Shown here piece after piece: positions 1-8,027 of a DNA stretch of 25,520 bases. The stretch is from JAYOFM01 sp038117225. GTDB taxonomy: Bacteria > Pseudomonadota > Alphaproteobacteria > Rhodospirillales > Casp-alpha2. The stretch lies in NCBI GenBank assembly GCA_038117225.1, contig JAYOFM010000047.1:1-25520 (forward strand), given 5' to 3'. The position numbers and the translations under genes are program-made. The notes beneath the pieces were generated by a model. The model had not been told where the DNA came from. It worked only from the letters and a program-made list of their open reading frames with translations, and ran no database searches. Numbering within the stretch: the stretch's first letter is position 1; each line of letters begins with the position of its first letter.

Positions 1-185
1 ACCAAATCTCGCTCCCGCAGGTTACGCATGCCGTCACCAAAGGCGCCGACGCCTGGAAGGATAAGCTTTTCGGCCTCGGCCAACCGCGCGGGATCGGCGG
101 TAATAATCGCCGGGAATCCCAGTTTGTCCACGGCGCCCGCGACAGAAGTCAGGTTGCCGAGTCCGTAATCAATGATACCGATCAT
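1..185 (-). CDS. hisH: HisH-type glutamine amidotransferase, 3' part cut by window edge
   Basis: Sixty-one N-terminal codons are visible, running off the left edge. The protein starts MIGIIDYGLGNLTSVAGAVD and later has LPGVGAFGDGM, the two N-terminal hallmarks of class I glutamine amidotransferase HisH. HisH releases ammonia from glutamine for its partner HisF. The catalytic Cys-His-Glu residues lie beyond the window. It is the last visible gene of a leftward sugar operon, 66 bases after the epimerase. In O-antigen and flagellin-sugar clusters a second HisH/HisF pair commonly feeds ammonia to a WbpG/PseA-like amidotransferase that makes acetamidino sugars. That role is inferred here, because neither HisF nor WbpG is in view and a canonical histidine operon cannot be excluded. 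The ATG at 183-185 is the family's usual start. Confidence 0.9.
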   Translation of the reverse strand, partial: MIGIIDYGLGNLTSVAGAVDKLGFPAIITADPARLAEAEKLILPGVGAFGDGMRNLRERDL

Positions 186-210
186 GGCGATAGCCGCCCG
201 CGATGACGTA

Positions 211-247
211 GGTCACCCGGATGCGCCGGACGGCGCGCCGGGTGACC
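211..247 (-). repeat. Intercistronic inverted repeat between epimerase gene and hisH
   Basis: Perfect 10-bp arms GGTCACCCGG (211-220) and CCGGGTGACC (238-247) enclose a 17-base GC-rich loop. The repeat begins 4 bases after the epimerase stop codon. No T-run follows in the direction of transcription, so it is not a standard intrinsic terminator. It may be an RNA-stabilising or partial attenuator hairpin between the two genes. Confidence 0.6.
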
Positions 248-251
248 GGGC

Positions 252-1334
252 TCAGTTGGTGCGCATCTCGTGCTTCACGCGGTCCCACTGGTCCACGTAC
301 CACTCGCAATAACGCTTGTAGCCGACTTCAAGCGGCCATTGCGGCTCGAATCCAAGGTGCTCCTTGGCGCGCGTCGTCGATAGGGTGCCGCGGATCGGCT
401 TGATCACGTCACGCGGGAATTCGATCAATTCCGCTTGCGGCACCACGGATTTGACGATGCCGGCGAGATCCAGAATAGTCCGTGCGTTGCCGTACGTGAT
501 GTTGAAGGTATTGCGCGTGCCCGGGCCTTCGTGGGCGGCCATGGATCGGACGATGCCGTCTACCAAGTCCTCGATATAGGTGAAATCGAGCTTACCGTCG
601 CCGCCGCCTTCGAGCCGCAGGGGCTTTCCGAGCAGCGCGTTTTCGATGAACACTTGGCTGACCCGGCGGCTGACGCAGCGTTCGCCATAAAGCGCCGATG
701 GCCGGATGATGGTGACGCCGAGACCGTATTGATCGCAATAGGTCCGCACCAGCCGCTCTCCCATGAACTTGGCATTGGCATAAATGCCGTAGGGGCGAGG
801 GCGTACGTTTTCGTCGACCTCCGGCGTGTCGAAATCGCCGTAGACGGTGGACGAACTCATGAATACCAGTTGGTTCACTTCGTTCGGCATCAGGCGGCAA
901 TATTCGAGCACGTTGCGCAGCGTCAGCAACTGCAGATCGAAACAATGCCCCGGAACTTGTTTGGCATCAACGGCGCTCGAAATGGCGGCCAGATGTACGA
1001 TCTTGGTCGGTTTGAAGCCGGATAGGGTTTCCGTGATGTCGGTCATCGACCGCGCGTCGGCATTGGCCATCGTGACGTTGGAATCGCGCATCATCTCGAA
1101 ACGCTGGGTTAGGAAATTATGGTTCAGGCGGCGGCGAAACGGGTCGATGACCGGGTCGCTGATGTTGGTCACCAGATTGTTCTGCATCAGGTTGTCGAGG
1201 ATCAGCACCTCGCAGCCGAAACGGCGCAACCCGAGCGCCAAATTATGGCCAATGAAACCGGCGCCGCCGACAAGGGCGACTCGCTCGCCACGCAAGGCGG
1301 TTTTCATGCGGTTGGGGGATAAAATACTGGACAT
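252..1334 (-). CDS. NAD(P)-dependent sugar epimerase/dehydratase (extended SDR)
   Basis: A 360-residue extended short-chain dehydrogenase of the type acting on nucleotide sugars. A Rossmann motif GGAGFIGHNLA is near the N-terminus, the active-site Ser lies in FMSSSTVYG, and the catalytic Tyr-Lys pair is in YANAKFMGE. These are the marks of 4-epimerases and 4,6-dehydratases; the exact substrate cannot be read from the sequence. The open frame extends upstream to 1403, but the ATG at 1332-1334 is preferred because GAGGAG lies six bases before it and the family core starts soon after. It follows the aminotransferase gene after a 121-base gap that contains an inverted repeat, so it may have some independent expression. 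A role in preparing a keto or epimerised nucleotide-sugar precursor for the operon's amino sugar is inferred. Confidence 0.88.
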   Translation of the reverse strand: MSSILSPNRMKTALRGERVALVGGAGFIGHNLALGLRRFGCEVLILDNLMQNNLVTNISDPVIDPFRRRLNHNFLTQRFEMMRDSNVTMANADARSMTDITETLSGFKPTKIVHLAAISSAVDAKQVPGHCFDLQLLTLRNVLEYCRLMPNEVNQLVFMSSSTVYGDFDTPEVDENVRPRPYGIYANAKFMGERLVRTYCDQYGLGVTIIRPSALYGERCVSRRVSQVFIENALLGKPLRLEGGGDGKLDFTYIEDLVDGIVRSMAAHEGPGTRNTFNITYGNARTILDLAGIVKSVVPQAELIEFPRDVIKPIRGTLSTTRAKEHLGFEPQWPLEVGYKRYCEWYVDQWDRVKHEMRTN

Positions 1335-1340
1335 GACACT

Positions 1341-1346
1341 CTCCTC
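1341..1346 (-). promoter_or_regulatory. Ribosome binding site fixing the epimerase start
   Basis: GAGGAG on the minus strand lies six bases before the ATG at 1334 and supports that start over the longer open frame beginning at 1403. Confidence 0.7.
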
Positions 1347-1420
1347 GTTCTGAGAAACCGGCCCGCCACCTTCTGGACGGGTGCCATTCGCAGCGTGCCT
1401 CATACACGTCGCGAACGATG

Positions 1421-1463
1421 GGTCTCAGATAGTATACACGAATGCATACTATTTATTAAGACC
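1421..1463. repeat. AT-rich imperfect inverted repeat between aminotransferase and epimerase genes
   Basis: Inner arms ATAGTAT (1429-1435) and ATACTAT (1446-1452) and outer arms GGTCT (1421-1425) and AGACC (1459-1463) form a nested, imperfect dyad. It overlaps the aminotransferase stop codon (1456-1458). It is strikingly AT-rich for this window and contains TATACT on the minus strand, which resembles a -10 box, but no good -35 is seen. It could be an operator, a weak terminator or an internal promoter. Confidence 0.4.
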
Positions 1464-2607
1464 TAGTTAACCCTAATACGATCTCCCTCATCGCCGCTGT
1501 GATGGCCGTCATACCTCCGACGTCCAGGTGCGGACCGCAAGGTAATGCGATGGCATGGTCGCTGATTGCAATGGCGCCGGGAAAATCCGCCGGATTATAG
1601 CCATATTTATCGCGGTAGTAGGTTAAGCGCGGGATCGGGTGCGGGTAGTAGACGCTGGTCCCGATGCCACGCGCATTCAGCGCCACGATAATGTCGTCGC
1701 GGCGCGCCGCCAGCGGGCCTTCCAGCAGGGTGACGGCGCAATAATGGGTCGACTGCAGCCGTTCTTCGGCGCTGTCGAGCACGCGTACGTTTTCGATGGC
1801 GTCCAGGCCGGCTTTCAAGGCAGTAAAATTGGTCCGCCGTTGCGCCAGGATATCTGGCACCTTCTTCAGCTGCTGGCAGCCGATGGCGGCCTGCATCTCG
1901 CTCATGCGGTAGTTCATGCCGACGCCGGTGACGTCGTAGATGCCAGGAATTTTGCGCTCCGTATGGGTGCGATCGACGTTGAAGGCGCGAAAGCGGGCGA
2001 TCCGCGCCACCGTGTCGGCATTCTTGGACACCAACATGCCGCCCTCGCCGGTGGTGATGTGTTTCACTGGATAGAATGAGTAACAGCCGGCATGGCCCCA
2101 CAGACCGACGTGGCGGCCGTCGACGCGCGCACCCAGGGCCAGCGCGCAGTCCTCTATCACCGGGATGTCGCCGGCGATATCCATCACCCGCACCATGTCG
2201 CAGGGAATGGCGGCATAGTGGACGACACTAATCGCCTTGGTGCGTGGCGTGATCGCCGCCCCCAGGGCATCCAGGTCCATGTTGCCTGATGTCAGTTCGC
2301 AGTCGACGAAGACCGGCGTGGCGCCGGTCAGTTCAACGGCGTGCACGGTGGCCACGTGAGTCATCGCCGGAACAATGACCTCGTCACCCGGTCCGACTCC
2401 CAGGTCGATACTGCACAGATGCAGCGATGCCATGCATGACGAGGTCGAGGTGGCATGGCCGTCCCCCATCATGGCGCGGAATCCGTCCTCGAACGCCGTG
2501 CAATTGGGACCGTGCGTGAGAATATGACCATTCAGCACCTGCATCACCGCATCGCGTTCATCGTCGGTAATCCAGGGCCGGCCAAAGGGAATGTCCGTGG
2601 TGCTCAT
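1456..2607 (-). CDS. DegT/DnrJ/EryC1/StrS-family sugar aminotransferase
   Basis: A 383-residue PLP-dependent aminotransferase, the normal family length. Asp153 in IEDCALALGA should contact the PLP pyridine nitrogen, and Lys182 in CYSFYPVKHITTGEGG is the internal-aldimine lysine. Such enzymes move an amino group from glutamate or glutamine onto a keto nucleotide sugar and supply the amino sugars of glycans; LegC and PseC belong here. Its ATG (2605-2607) overlaps the stop of the upstream Gfo/Idh gene in an ATGA, so the two are translationally coupled. This suggests oxidation to a keto sugar followed by transamination. The precise sugar is not deducible. Confidence 0.92.
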   Translation of the reverse strand: MSTTDIPFGRPWITDDERDAVMQVLNGHILTHGPNCTAFEDGFRAMMGDGHATSTSSCMASLHLCSIDLGVGPGDEVIVPAMTHVATVHAVELTGATPVFVDCELTSGNMDLDALGAAITPRTKAISVVHYAAIPCDMVRVMDIAGDIPVIEDCALALGARVDGRHVGLWGHAGCYSFYPVKHITTGEGGMLVSKNADTVARIARFRAFNVDRTHTERKIPGIYDVTGVGMNYRMSEMQAAIGCQQLKKVPDILAQRRTNFTALKAGLDAIENVRVLDSAEERLQSTHYCAVTLLEGPLAARRDDIIVALNARGIGTSVYYPHPIPRLTYYRDKYGYNPADFPGAIAISDHAIALPCGPHLDVGGMTAITAAMREIVLGLTRS

Positions 2608-3623
2608 GTCAGGTACTCGATCTCCTGTTCGGTGCCCTCCGCGAGGGCACGGTCTGATGCGGCGAGAGCGCTGATAAGGTCGAATTCGCGCGTGGCCAGG
2701 GGCGAGGTGTCGGCGTCCGTGGCGATGGCGTTGATGAAGGCCGGGATCAGGACGGCCTTGCCATCGGGCAGGGTCGCGAGGTCCAGCGGCGTCGCGGCTT
2801 TCGCCTCGTCGCGGCTCTCGTGCAGGCGTGGTCCTTGATCGTCGTAGATGAACGTTGCTTCCGTGCCGAACACGCGCAGTACGTGGTGGTGCCTGTGCAC
2901 GCAGGCAAAATTGGCGGTGATGCGGCCGATCAGGCCGGACGGGAAGCTGAAGGTAGCGGCCATGAAGTCATCATAGCCGAATTTCGTGTCCCGCGTACCA
3001 ATCCGATTGCCGTGGGTGACGACCCGGACTGGCCGTTCTCCCGCTAGGTCGATCATCAGGTCGATCAGGTGAACGCCGCCGCCCTCCATCACCGAATAGT
3101 CCGGCACGTCCTTGCGCCAGCCCTCTGTGATCTTGCTGAGCCGACCATACAGATAATCGCCGTCGATGGCATAGATGCGGCCGAGACGCCCGGCGCGGAT
3201 GACCTCATTGAGCCAGCGGTAAACCTCTGCCTCGCGCAGCACCAGGTTCGATCCCAGGCATGGCCGGCTCGCAGCGTTCCATGCGGCGACCAGTTCGCGC
3301 AGCTCATCCATGGTGCGGCAAAGCGGTTTTTCGACAAACACATGCTTGCCGGCAGCGAATGCCGCCATCACCTGGTCGAAATGCAGGTGGTCGTAGGAGG
3401 CGATGGATACGATGGATGTGTCGGTATCGTCGAGCAATTGATCAAAATTTTCGGCCACGCGTCCCTGACCGAGTTCGCGAGCCAATTCTCCCGCCTTATC
3501 GCAGTCAAAATCATGCAACCACGTCAGCCGGGCACGCGGATCGGCGATGAAGCCGCGGGCATGCTGTTCACCGACGCCGAGACCGACGACGCCGACACCA
3601 ATGGGGGAGGGAAGATCATTCAT
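2604..3623 (-). CDS. Gfo/Idh/MocA-family oxidoreductase
   Basis: A 339-residue NAD(P)-dependent sugar oxidoreductase. The N-terminal Rossmann domain contains GVVGLGVGEQHARGF (residues 11-25). The EKP signature is at 98-100 within VFVEKPL, and GGGVHLIDL carries the conserved His185 of the C-terminal substrate domain. Relatives (WlbA/WbpB type) oxidise the 3-OH of nucleotide sugars ahead of a DegT aminotransferase. The ATGA overlap with the aminotransferase gene fits that pairing. A gap of 33 bases separates it from the cytidylyltransferase gene upstream. Substrate and cofactor are inferred from family only. Confidence 0.9.
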   Translation of the reverse strand: MNDLPSPIGVGVVGLGVGEQHARGFIADPRARLTWLHDFDCDKAGELARELGQGRVAENFDQLLDDTDTSIVSIASYDHLHFDQVMAAFAAGKHVFVEKPLCRTMDELRELVAAWNAASRPCLGSNLVLREAEVYRWLNEVIRAGRLGRIYAIDGDYLYGRLSKITEGWRKDVPDYSVMEGGGVHLIDLMIDLAGERPVRVVTHGNRIGTRDTKFGYDDFMAATFSFPSGLIGRITANFACVHRHHHVLRVFGTEATFIYDDQGPRLHESRDEAKAATPLDLATLPDGKAVLIPAFINAIATDADTSPLATREFDLISALAASDRALAEGTEQEIEYLT

Positions 3624-3656
3624 GATGCCACCCTATTACCAGACCCTTTCGAATTC

Positions 3657-4358
3657 CTAAAACAGATCAGGTCGTTCGGCGTGGAATTTTTCGATTCTGG
3701 CAATATCGAATTGCGGGTCGCGGGGATAGAGCGCGCCGAAAACAGCTCCTAGCCGAAAATAGTCTTGGGGCGTATCGAGCAGCATTTTGATGGGGCTTTC
3801 ACTGGTCGTTCCAGGTCGACGCATCTGCTCCACGGGAAAGCGACTGGGGTCGCGTTCGATGAACGGCATCAACGCCTCGCGATCGAACGGCGCCGTGGCT
3901 TCCCGATCGATGGTTCGGAATGCGTCGGCGGTCCAGGCATGGCATTCCGTCCCTTCCGGCCAGCCGCTGTCGCCGGGAATGTTGACGAGTGCGGTATTGG
4001 TCTCGCGCAGGCGGCGCAACACGGCGTCGGCAAGCGCCGGCTCGATGGCCGGGCAGTCGGCCCAGACCCGTAGCACGGTTGTCGCTTGCGTTGCGTCGAC
4101 GGCAAGAGTGAAGCGGCGCGCCAGATCATCGTCTGGCCCCTCGACGAGAACGACGTCATGAAGTCGTCGCACATCGTTGCGGAGCGGTGCCTGCGCCTCT
4201 CCTAGTGGGATGGCAACGGCGATCTTATTGACCGCCCGGACATGCCGAAGCCGACCGATGATATGCTGGATTACGGAAACACCGGCCAACGGCAACGTGG
4301 TTTTGCCCGGCAATCGGGTCGACGTGTGACGGGCCTGGATGATGGCGACGGTCGTCAT
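3657..4358 (-). CDS. SpsF-like cytidylyltransferase family protein
   Basis: A 233-residue nucleotidyltransferase of the CMP-Kdo synthetase/NeuA/SpsF group. The N-terminus VAIIQARHTSTRLPGK is the CTP-binding signature. LRVWADCPAIEP matches the metal-binding region, usually written GDCPLIDP, and the C-terminal LLDTPQDYFRL matches the DTPEDL segment of SpsF-like proteins. NeuA-like members activate nonulosonic acids as CMP-sugars, so this is the likely activating enzyme for the product of the NeuB-type synthase in the same operon. SpsF-like proteins are less well characterised than NeuA, so CMP transfer is an inference. The gene lies 18 bases downstream of the sulfotransferase-fold gene. Confidence 0.85.
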   Translation of the reverse strand: MTTVAIIQARHTSTRLPGKTTLPLAGVSVIQHIIGRLRHVRAVNKIAVAIPLGEAQAPLRNDVRRLHDVVLVEGPDDDLARRFTLAVDATQATTVLRVWADCPAIEPALADAVLRRLRETNTALVNIPGDSGWPEGTECHAWTADAFRTIDREATAPFDREALMPFIERDPSRFPVEQMRRPGTTSESPIKMLLDTPQDYFRLGAVFGALYPRDPQFDIARIEKFHAERPDLF

Positions 4359-4376
4359 GTCGCGACTGCGGCGACC

Positions 4377-5273
4377 TCAGGCCCAGTCATCGAGATAATG
4401 GGTCGGGTCGTAGTCCGGCAGGAAGGTCTCGAAATAGCGCTGGTTCGAATCGAAGAAACGCTCCCCTAGGGCGCGCCGCCGCTCGGCCCCCATCAAATCG
4501 TAGCGATCGCCCGGCTGCTTGATGATGTTGGCCTCGAACCAGTTGGCCAACTGTTCGGCCTCGTCGGCGTCCAGTGTCTGATTGGCCAGGCGTTGTATTT
4601 CGAGGACGCGCGGCGCCAGACTGGCATTAATGACCGGCAAGGAGCCGCCGAGTTCAACGGTGATCGGCAGATTGAGGGTCGCTAGCATGGCCTCGACAAA
4701 ATGCGAGCGCCCTGCGGCGTCGAGCACGGGGCGGTCGAACGGCACCACGTGCGTCGCGTTGCTGCCGAAGCGTTCGACAAACGGCGCGCAGACTCTGTCC
4801 CACTCCAAATTTTCAAGCGGAAACTCGTCGAGGTAGGTCGCGAAGTCTCGTGTTTCGCCGCGTTTCAGAACCTGATTGTAGAGCGATTCGATGAATCCGT
4901 CCTGGCGTCGGAGGACGATGATTGGTCGCACCTCGAATCCGTCGCACAGATAGGCCAGGGTATCGCACATGTCGGCGCAGAAATTTGGCACGCCGGCTTC
5001 GAAGGACAGTCCCAGCAAGGCTTCCTGCGAGAAGAAGAAGGCTGAATGAGTGGATACCTTGTGCGGGCGGATGCGGTCGCGCCGGACCGCCTTGAACTTA
5101 CTCTCGTCGAATCCAGTGATCGGGGCGCATTGGTTGAGCGCCTTATAGACTTCCATGTCCACGTGAATGCCAAAATTTTCCAGAAGAAGACGCATGTTGG
5201 CTTCGTTGAAGTAGACCTGCACCAGGGTCGAGCCACAGCGACCGCTGCCGATATGGAAATGGATGGTCTTCAT
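4377..5273 (-). CDS. Sulfotransferase-family protein
   Basis: A 298-residue protein with a P-loop-like 5'-phosphosulfate motif, FHIGSGRCGSTLVQ (residues 6-19). The segment RPIIVLRRQDGFIESLYNQV has Arg122 and Ser130 at the R-x7-S spacing that binds the 3'-phosphate of PAPS. Both fit the sulfotransferase fold; the rest is divergent. No signal peptide or membrane segment is evident, so a cytoplasmic sugar or glycan acceptor is expected. The ATG overlaps the asnB-like stop in an ATGA, showing coupling. Sulfation of a flagellar or surface sugar would be unusual. Some members of this fold in glycan clusters have unproven activity, so the function is provisional. Confidence 0.75.
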   Translation of the reverse strand: MKTIHFHIGSGRCGSTLVQVYFNEANMRLLLENFGIHVDMEVYKALNQCAPITGFDESKFKAVRRDRIRPHKVSTHSAFFFSQEALLGLSFEAGVPNFCADMCDTLAYLCDGFEVRPIIVLRRQDGFIESLYNQVLKRGETRDFATYLDEFPLENLEWDRVCAPFVERFGSNATHVVPFDRPVLDAAGRSHFVEAMLATLNLPITVELGGSLPVINASLAPRVLEIQRLANQTLDADEAEQLANWFEANIIKQPGDRYDLMGAERRRALGERFFDSNQRYFETFLPDYDPTHYLDDWA

Positions 5274-7111
5274 GCCGCCTCCGCTTCAAGAAACATCTTC
5301 GCACTGGCAAAACTGAAAAGAAACTTGGAGAAACTGTTATCGTTTAAATTTCCGGTCAGGAATGTCTCGACCGAGTCGCGTCGCACCACGTCGAAGATGG
5401 GGGAGGGGGCCAGCAAATGCTCGCGTGTCGCCGGGTCGCTGACGTCGAGCAGCGATTCGATGGAGGCATTGAAGCCGCGTTTGGTCTTATCGAGCCTGAC
5501 ACTGTCCGGCACCAACCCCTCGCCGGCGGCCCGCAGCAGCCACTTTTGAAAGCCATCCTTGATCAGCAGCGCGGATGGCACGCTGTAGAGAAATTCGGCG
5601 AGGGATCGGTCGAGAAACGGCGAACGATTCTCAACGGAGACCCGCATGGAATTCAGATCATCCTCGGCCAGTAGTACCGGTACCACTTCGTGGAATAGTT
5701 CGTTCAGCATGCGATTTCGCAGCAACTCGGTTGTGAACTCGGCCTCGGTGAAGGGGGCGTCGAACGGGGCGGCCAGGGACCCTTCAAAGATGTCCGTATT
5801 CTCCATAAGGTGGGCGCGATGATCCGGATCGCGGAGGAATATTTCCGGATCTTGCAGATGCGGATTGCGGACCACGCGACCCAGACCGGTGTGCCAGTCG
5901 TCGAGCATCGCCTCATACGGCTTCGGGCGGTCAGCCGGTGGCAGGTCGTGCATGGATTTCAGCCACATGCCGTAGTGATCGTAGTATCCGGTGAACAGTT
6001 CGTCGGCGCCCGTGCCCATGACCGCGACCTTGAAGCCGTCCGCGGCGATGGCTTCCGAGAGCGCCGCGTGGACGTAGTAGCTGATGGTCGCCACCGGCAT
6101 GTCGTGATAGGCGACGAGGTCGCGCAGGCGGTCGAGAAAACCGTCACGTCTTACCTCGACCACATGCTGGCGAATGTCCAAGGCTTTGACCACGGCGTCC
6201 ATATTGGCGCGTTCGTCGTAGCGCGGGTCCCGGTCGACGATGGAATAGGCGTGCACGTCCTGGCCGAGTGAACGCGTGGCGATGGCGGCCAGCGTCGTTG
6301 AGTCGACACCGCCGGAGAGGCAGAAGGCAAGCGGCACGTCGGCGCGCAGGCGGATCTCCAACGCTCGATGCAGGCGTTCCCGGGTGCCCGCGAGCGCATC
6401 GGCCTCGCTCATTGCGTGGGGTTGATGTCGCAGTCGCCAGTAGGCTTGTGGCGATTGCAACATGCCGTCGCGGATGGTGGCGCTGTGCGCGGCGGGCAGC
6501 GCCTCGACGCCGGCATGAAAAGTCTCGCGGCCCTTCATCAGGAACTTGTAGCCGCGCGCCAGATAGCGCCGTACCTGGTCCAGGTTTGGCGCCGGACGCT
6601 CGCCAGCAAGGGCGGCCAGTGACTTGATTTCGGACGCGAAGTAGAGGCCTTCTGGCCGCCGCCACAGGAACAGCGGCTTTTCGCCGAAGCGATCGCGGCT
6701 CAACACCACGTCACCGCTGTCAAGATCGAGCACCGCGAGCGCCCACATGCCTTCCAGGCGATCCAGCGCCGCCTCGCCCCAACGGTTCCAGGCGGTGGCT
6801 AGGACCTCGGTGTCGCTGGCCGTCTCGAACCGATCGCCGAGTCCCTCCAATTCGCCACGCAGCTCCACGTAGTTGTAGATTTCCCCGTTGAAAATCATCA
6901 CCTGATTGCCGAGTCGGAACGGCTGGTCTGCGCGCCGGTCGAGGTCGATGATAGCGAGACGGGTGTGGATCAAGGTGACGTGATGATCGCCGACGGTTTG
7001 ACGGATATGTCCCCGCGCATCCGGACCGCGCTGGCGTAGCGCCGCAAGTGTCGCATCGACGCGGGCGTCGTCGATTGGAACGTTGGTGACGGCGCCAGCG
7101 ATGCCGCACAT
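5270..7111 (-). CDS. asnB: Asparagine synthase (glutamine-hydrolysing)-like amidotransferase
   Basis: A 613-residue two-domain protein. The N-terminal class II glutamine amidotransferase domain begins MCGIAGAV with nucleophile Cys2, and has the glutamine-binding elements RLAIIDL (51-57) and NGEIYNY (75-81). The C-terminal ATP-pyrophosphatase domain carries SGGVDS at 266-271. In housekeeping use this makes asparagine, but homologues inside glycan clusters (WbpS/WbmE-like) are thought to amidate sugar carboxyl groups. A nonulosonic or uronic acid made here could be the acceptor, which is inference from context. It lies one base from the deacetylase stop and overlaps the sulfotransferase-fold gene by 4 bp. 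Confidence 0.93.
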   Translation of the reverse strand: MCGIAGAVTNVPIDDARVDATLAALRQRGPDARGHIRQTVGDHHVTLIHTRLAIIDLDRRADQPFRLGNQVMIFNGEIYNYVELRGELEGLGDRFETASDTEVLATAWNRWGEAALDRLEGMWALAVLDLDSGDVVLSRDRFGEKPLFLWRRPEGLYFASEIKSLAALAGERPAPNLDQVRRYLARGYKFLMKGRETFHAGVEALPAAHSATIRDGMLQSPQAYWRLRHQPHAMSEADALAGTRERLHRALEIRLRADVPLAFCLSGGVDSTTLAAIATRSLGQDVHAYSIVDRDPRYDERANMDAVVKALDIRQHVVEVRRDGFLDRLRDLVAYHDMPVATISYYVHAALSEAIAADGFKVAVMGTGADELFTGYYDHYGMWLKSMHDLPPADRPKPYEAMLDDWHTGLGRVVRNPHLQDPEIFLRDPDHRAHLMENTDIFEGSLAAPFDAPFTEAEFTTELLRNRMLNELFHEVVPVLLAEDDLNSMRVSVENRSPFLDRSLAEFLYSVPSALLIKDGFQKWLLRAAGEGLVPDSVRLDKTKRGFNASIESLLDVSDPATREHLLAPSPIFDVVRRDSVETFLTGNLNDNSFSKFLFSFASAKMFLEAEAA

Positions 7112-7112
7112 G

Positions 7113-8027
7113 CTACATCACCGAAACGCGGCGGAGTTCGAACGGGTCGGTGCCGGGGCCATTGATGCCGTCGATGGCAGTCGGGCAACAGCGCACGCCG
7201 CGCGCCTTCAACGCCGCGATGACCGCCGGCGAATAGCAATGCGCCAGGCCTTCCGGGTATGAGTAGTGTGTCGGTCCGACGCCACCCCGGTCCCTCAACA
7301 ACGCCAACGAGGTATCCAGCTCCCACGCCAAATCGGTCTCACTTAGAAACGACAGTACGGCGTGGCTGTGCGTATGCCCGCCCAACGTAACCATGGGGTC
7401 CGCGGCGAGTTCGCGAACCTGGTCCCAGGTAAGCTTGCGGTCCAGCGGGTCATCGCTTGACCAGGTTTCGGGCAGGCCGAGCTGGCGTTGAATGTCCGTC
7501 GCCAATGCGTCGCCGTCCGCGTCCGGTGTGGTCTTCACGTGACCGCGAATATCATCCAGAACGGCGCGTTTTTCGTCGTTCGAACTGACGTCCACGGCGC
7601 CGTCGCGCCACGACAGGGACAATGTTCCGCCCGTCGTCTCCAATGCCCACTCGATGCGGTCGATCCAGGACATGCGGTTTGAGTCGATGAAATCGCTGGT
7701 CAGATAGATCGTCGCCGGGACGCCGAATTCCCGCAGCACTGGCAACGCCACCGTGAGATTGTTGGCGAAGCCGTCATCGAAGGTGACGGCGAAGGCGTTG
7801 GGTGGAAATGGTCGACCGGCTTCCAGGGTCGCCAGCACGTCATCCATGGCCATGGCCTCGCCAGCCGCCGCCAGATCGACGATGATGCGGCGGAAGGTTT
7901 CACGGTCGAGATGTTTATTGTTGTAATTACGCACGGCGTAAGCGTTTTTCTCGACCACGCCATGAAAAAGATAGATGGCGATGGAATTGGTGCCGAGCGC
8001 GGCTGGAAAGTCCGCATCGAGACTCAT
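7113..8027 (-). CDS. Polysaccharide deacetylase (NodB/CE4 family)
   Basis: A 304-residue carbohydrate esterase family 4 protein. VTFDDGF (81-87) holds the catalytic and metal Asp pair, and GGHTHSH (216-222) supplies the metal-binding histidines. YPEG follows near the C-terminus. The open frame continues upstream to 8063, but the ATG at 8025-8027 overlaps the formyltransferase stop in an ATGA and removes a tail unlike the family. No signal peptide is seen, so it probably acts in the cytoplasm on a sugar intermediate rather than on peptidoglycan. Coupling to a formyltransferase suggests removal of an N-acetyl group followed by another N-substitution. Confidence 0.88.
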   Translation of the reverse strand: MSLDADFPAALGTNSIAIYLFHGVVEKNAYAVRNYNNKHLDRETFRRIIVDLAAAGEAMAMDDVLATLEAGRPFPPNAFAVTFDDGFANNLTVALPVLREFGVPATIYLTSDFIDSNRMSWIDRIEWALETTGGTLSLSWRDGAVDVSSNDEKRAVLDDIRGHVKTTPDADGDALATDIQRQLGLPETWSSDDPLDRKLTWDQVRELAADPMVTLGGHTHSHAVLSFLSETDLAWELDTSLALLRDRGGVGPTHYSYPEGLAHCYSPAVIAALKARGVRCCPTAIDGINGPGTDPFELRRVSVM

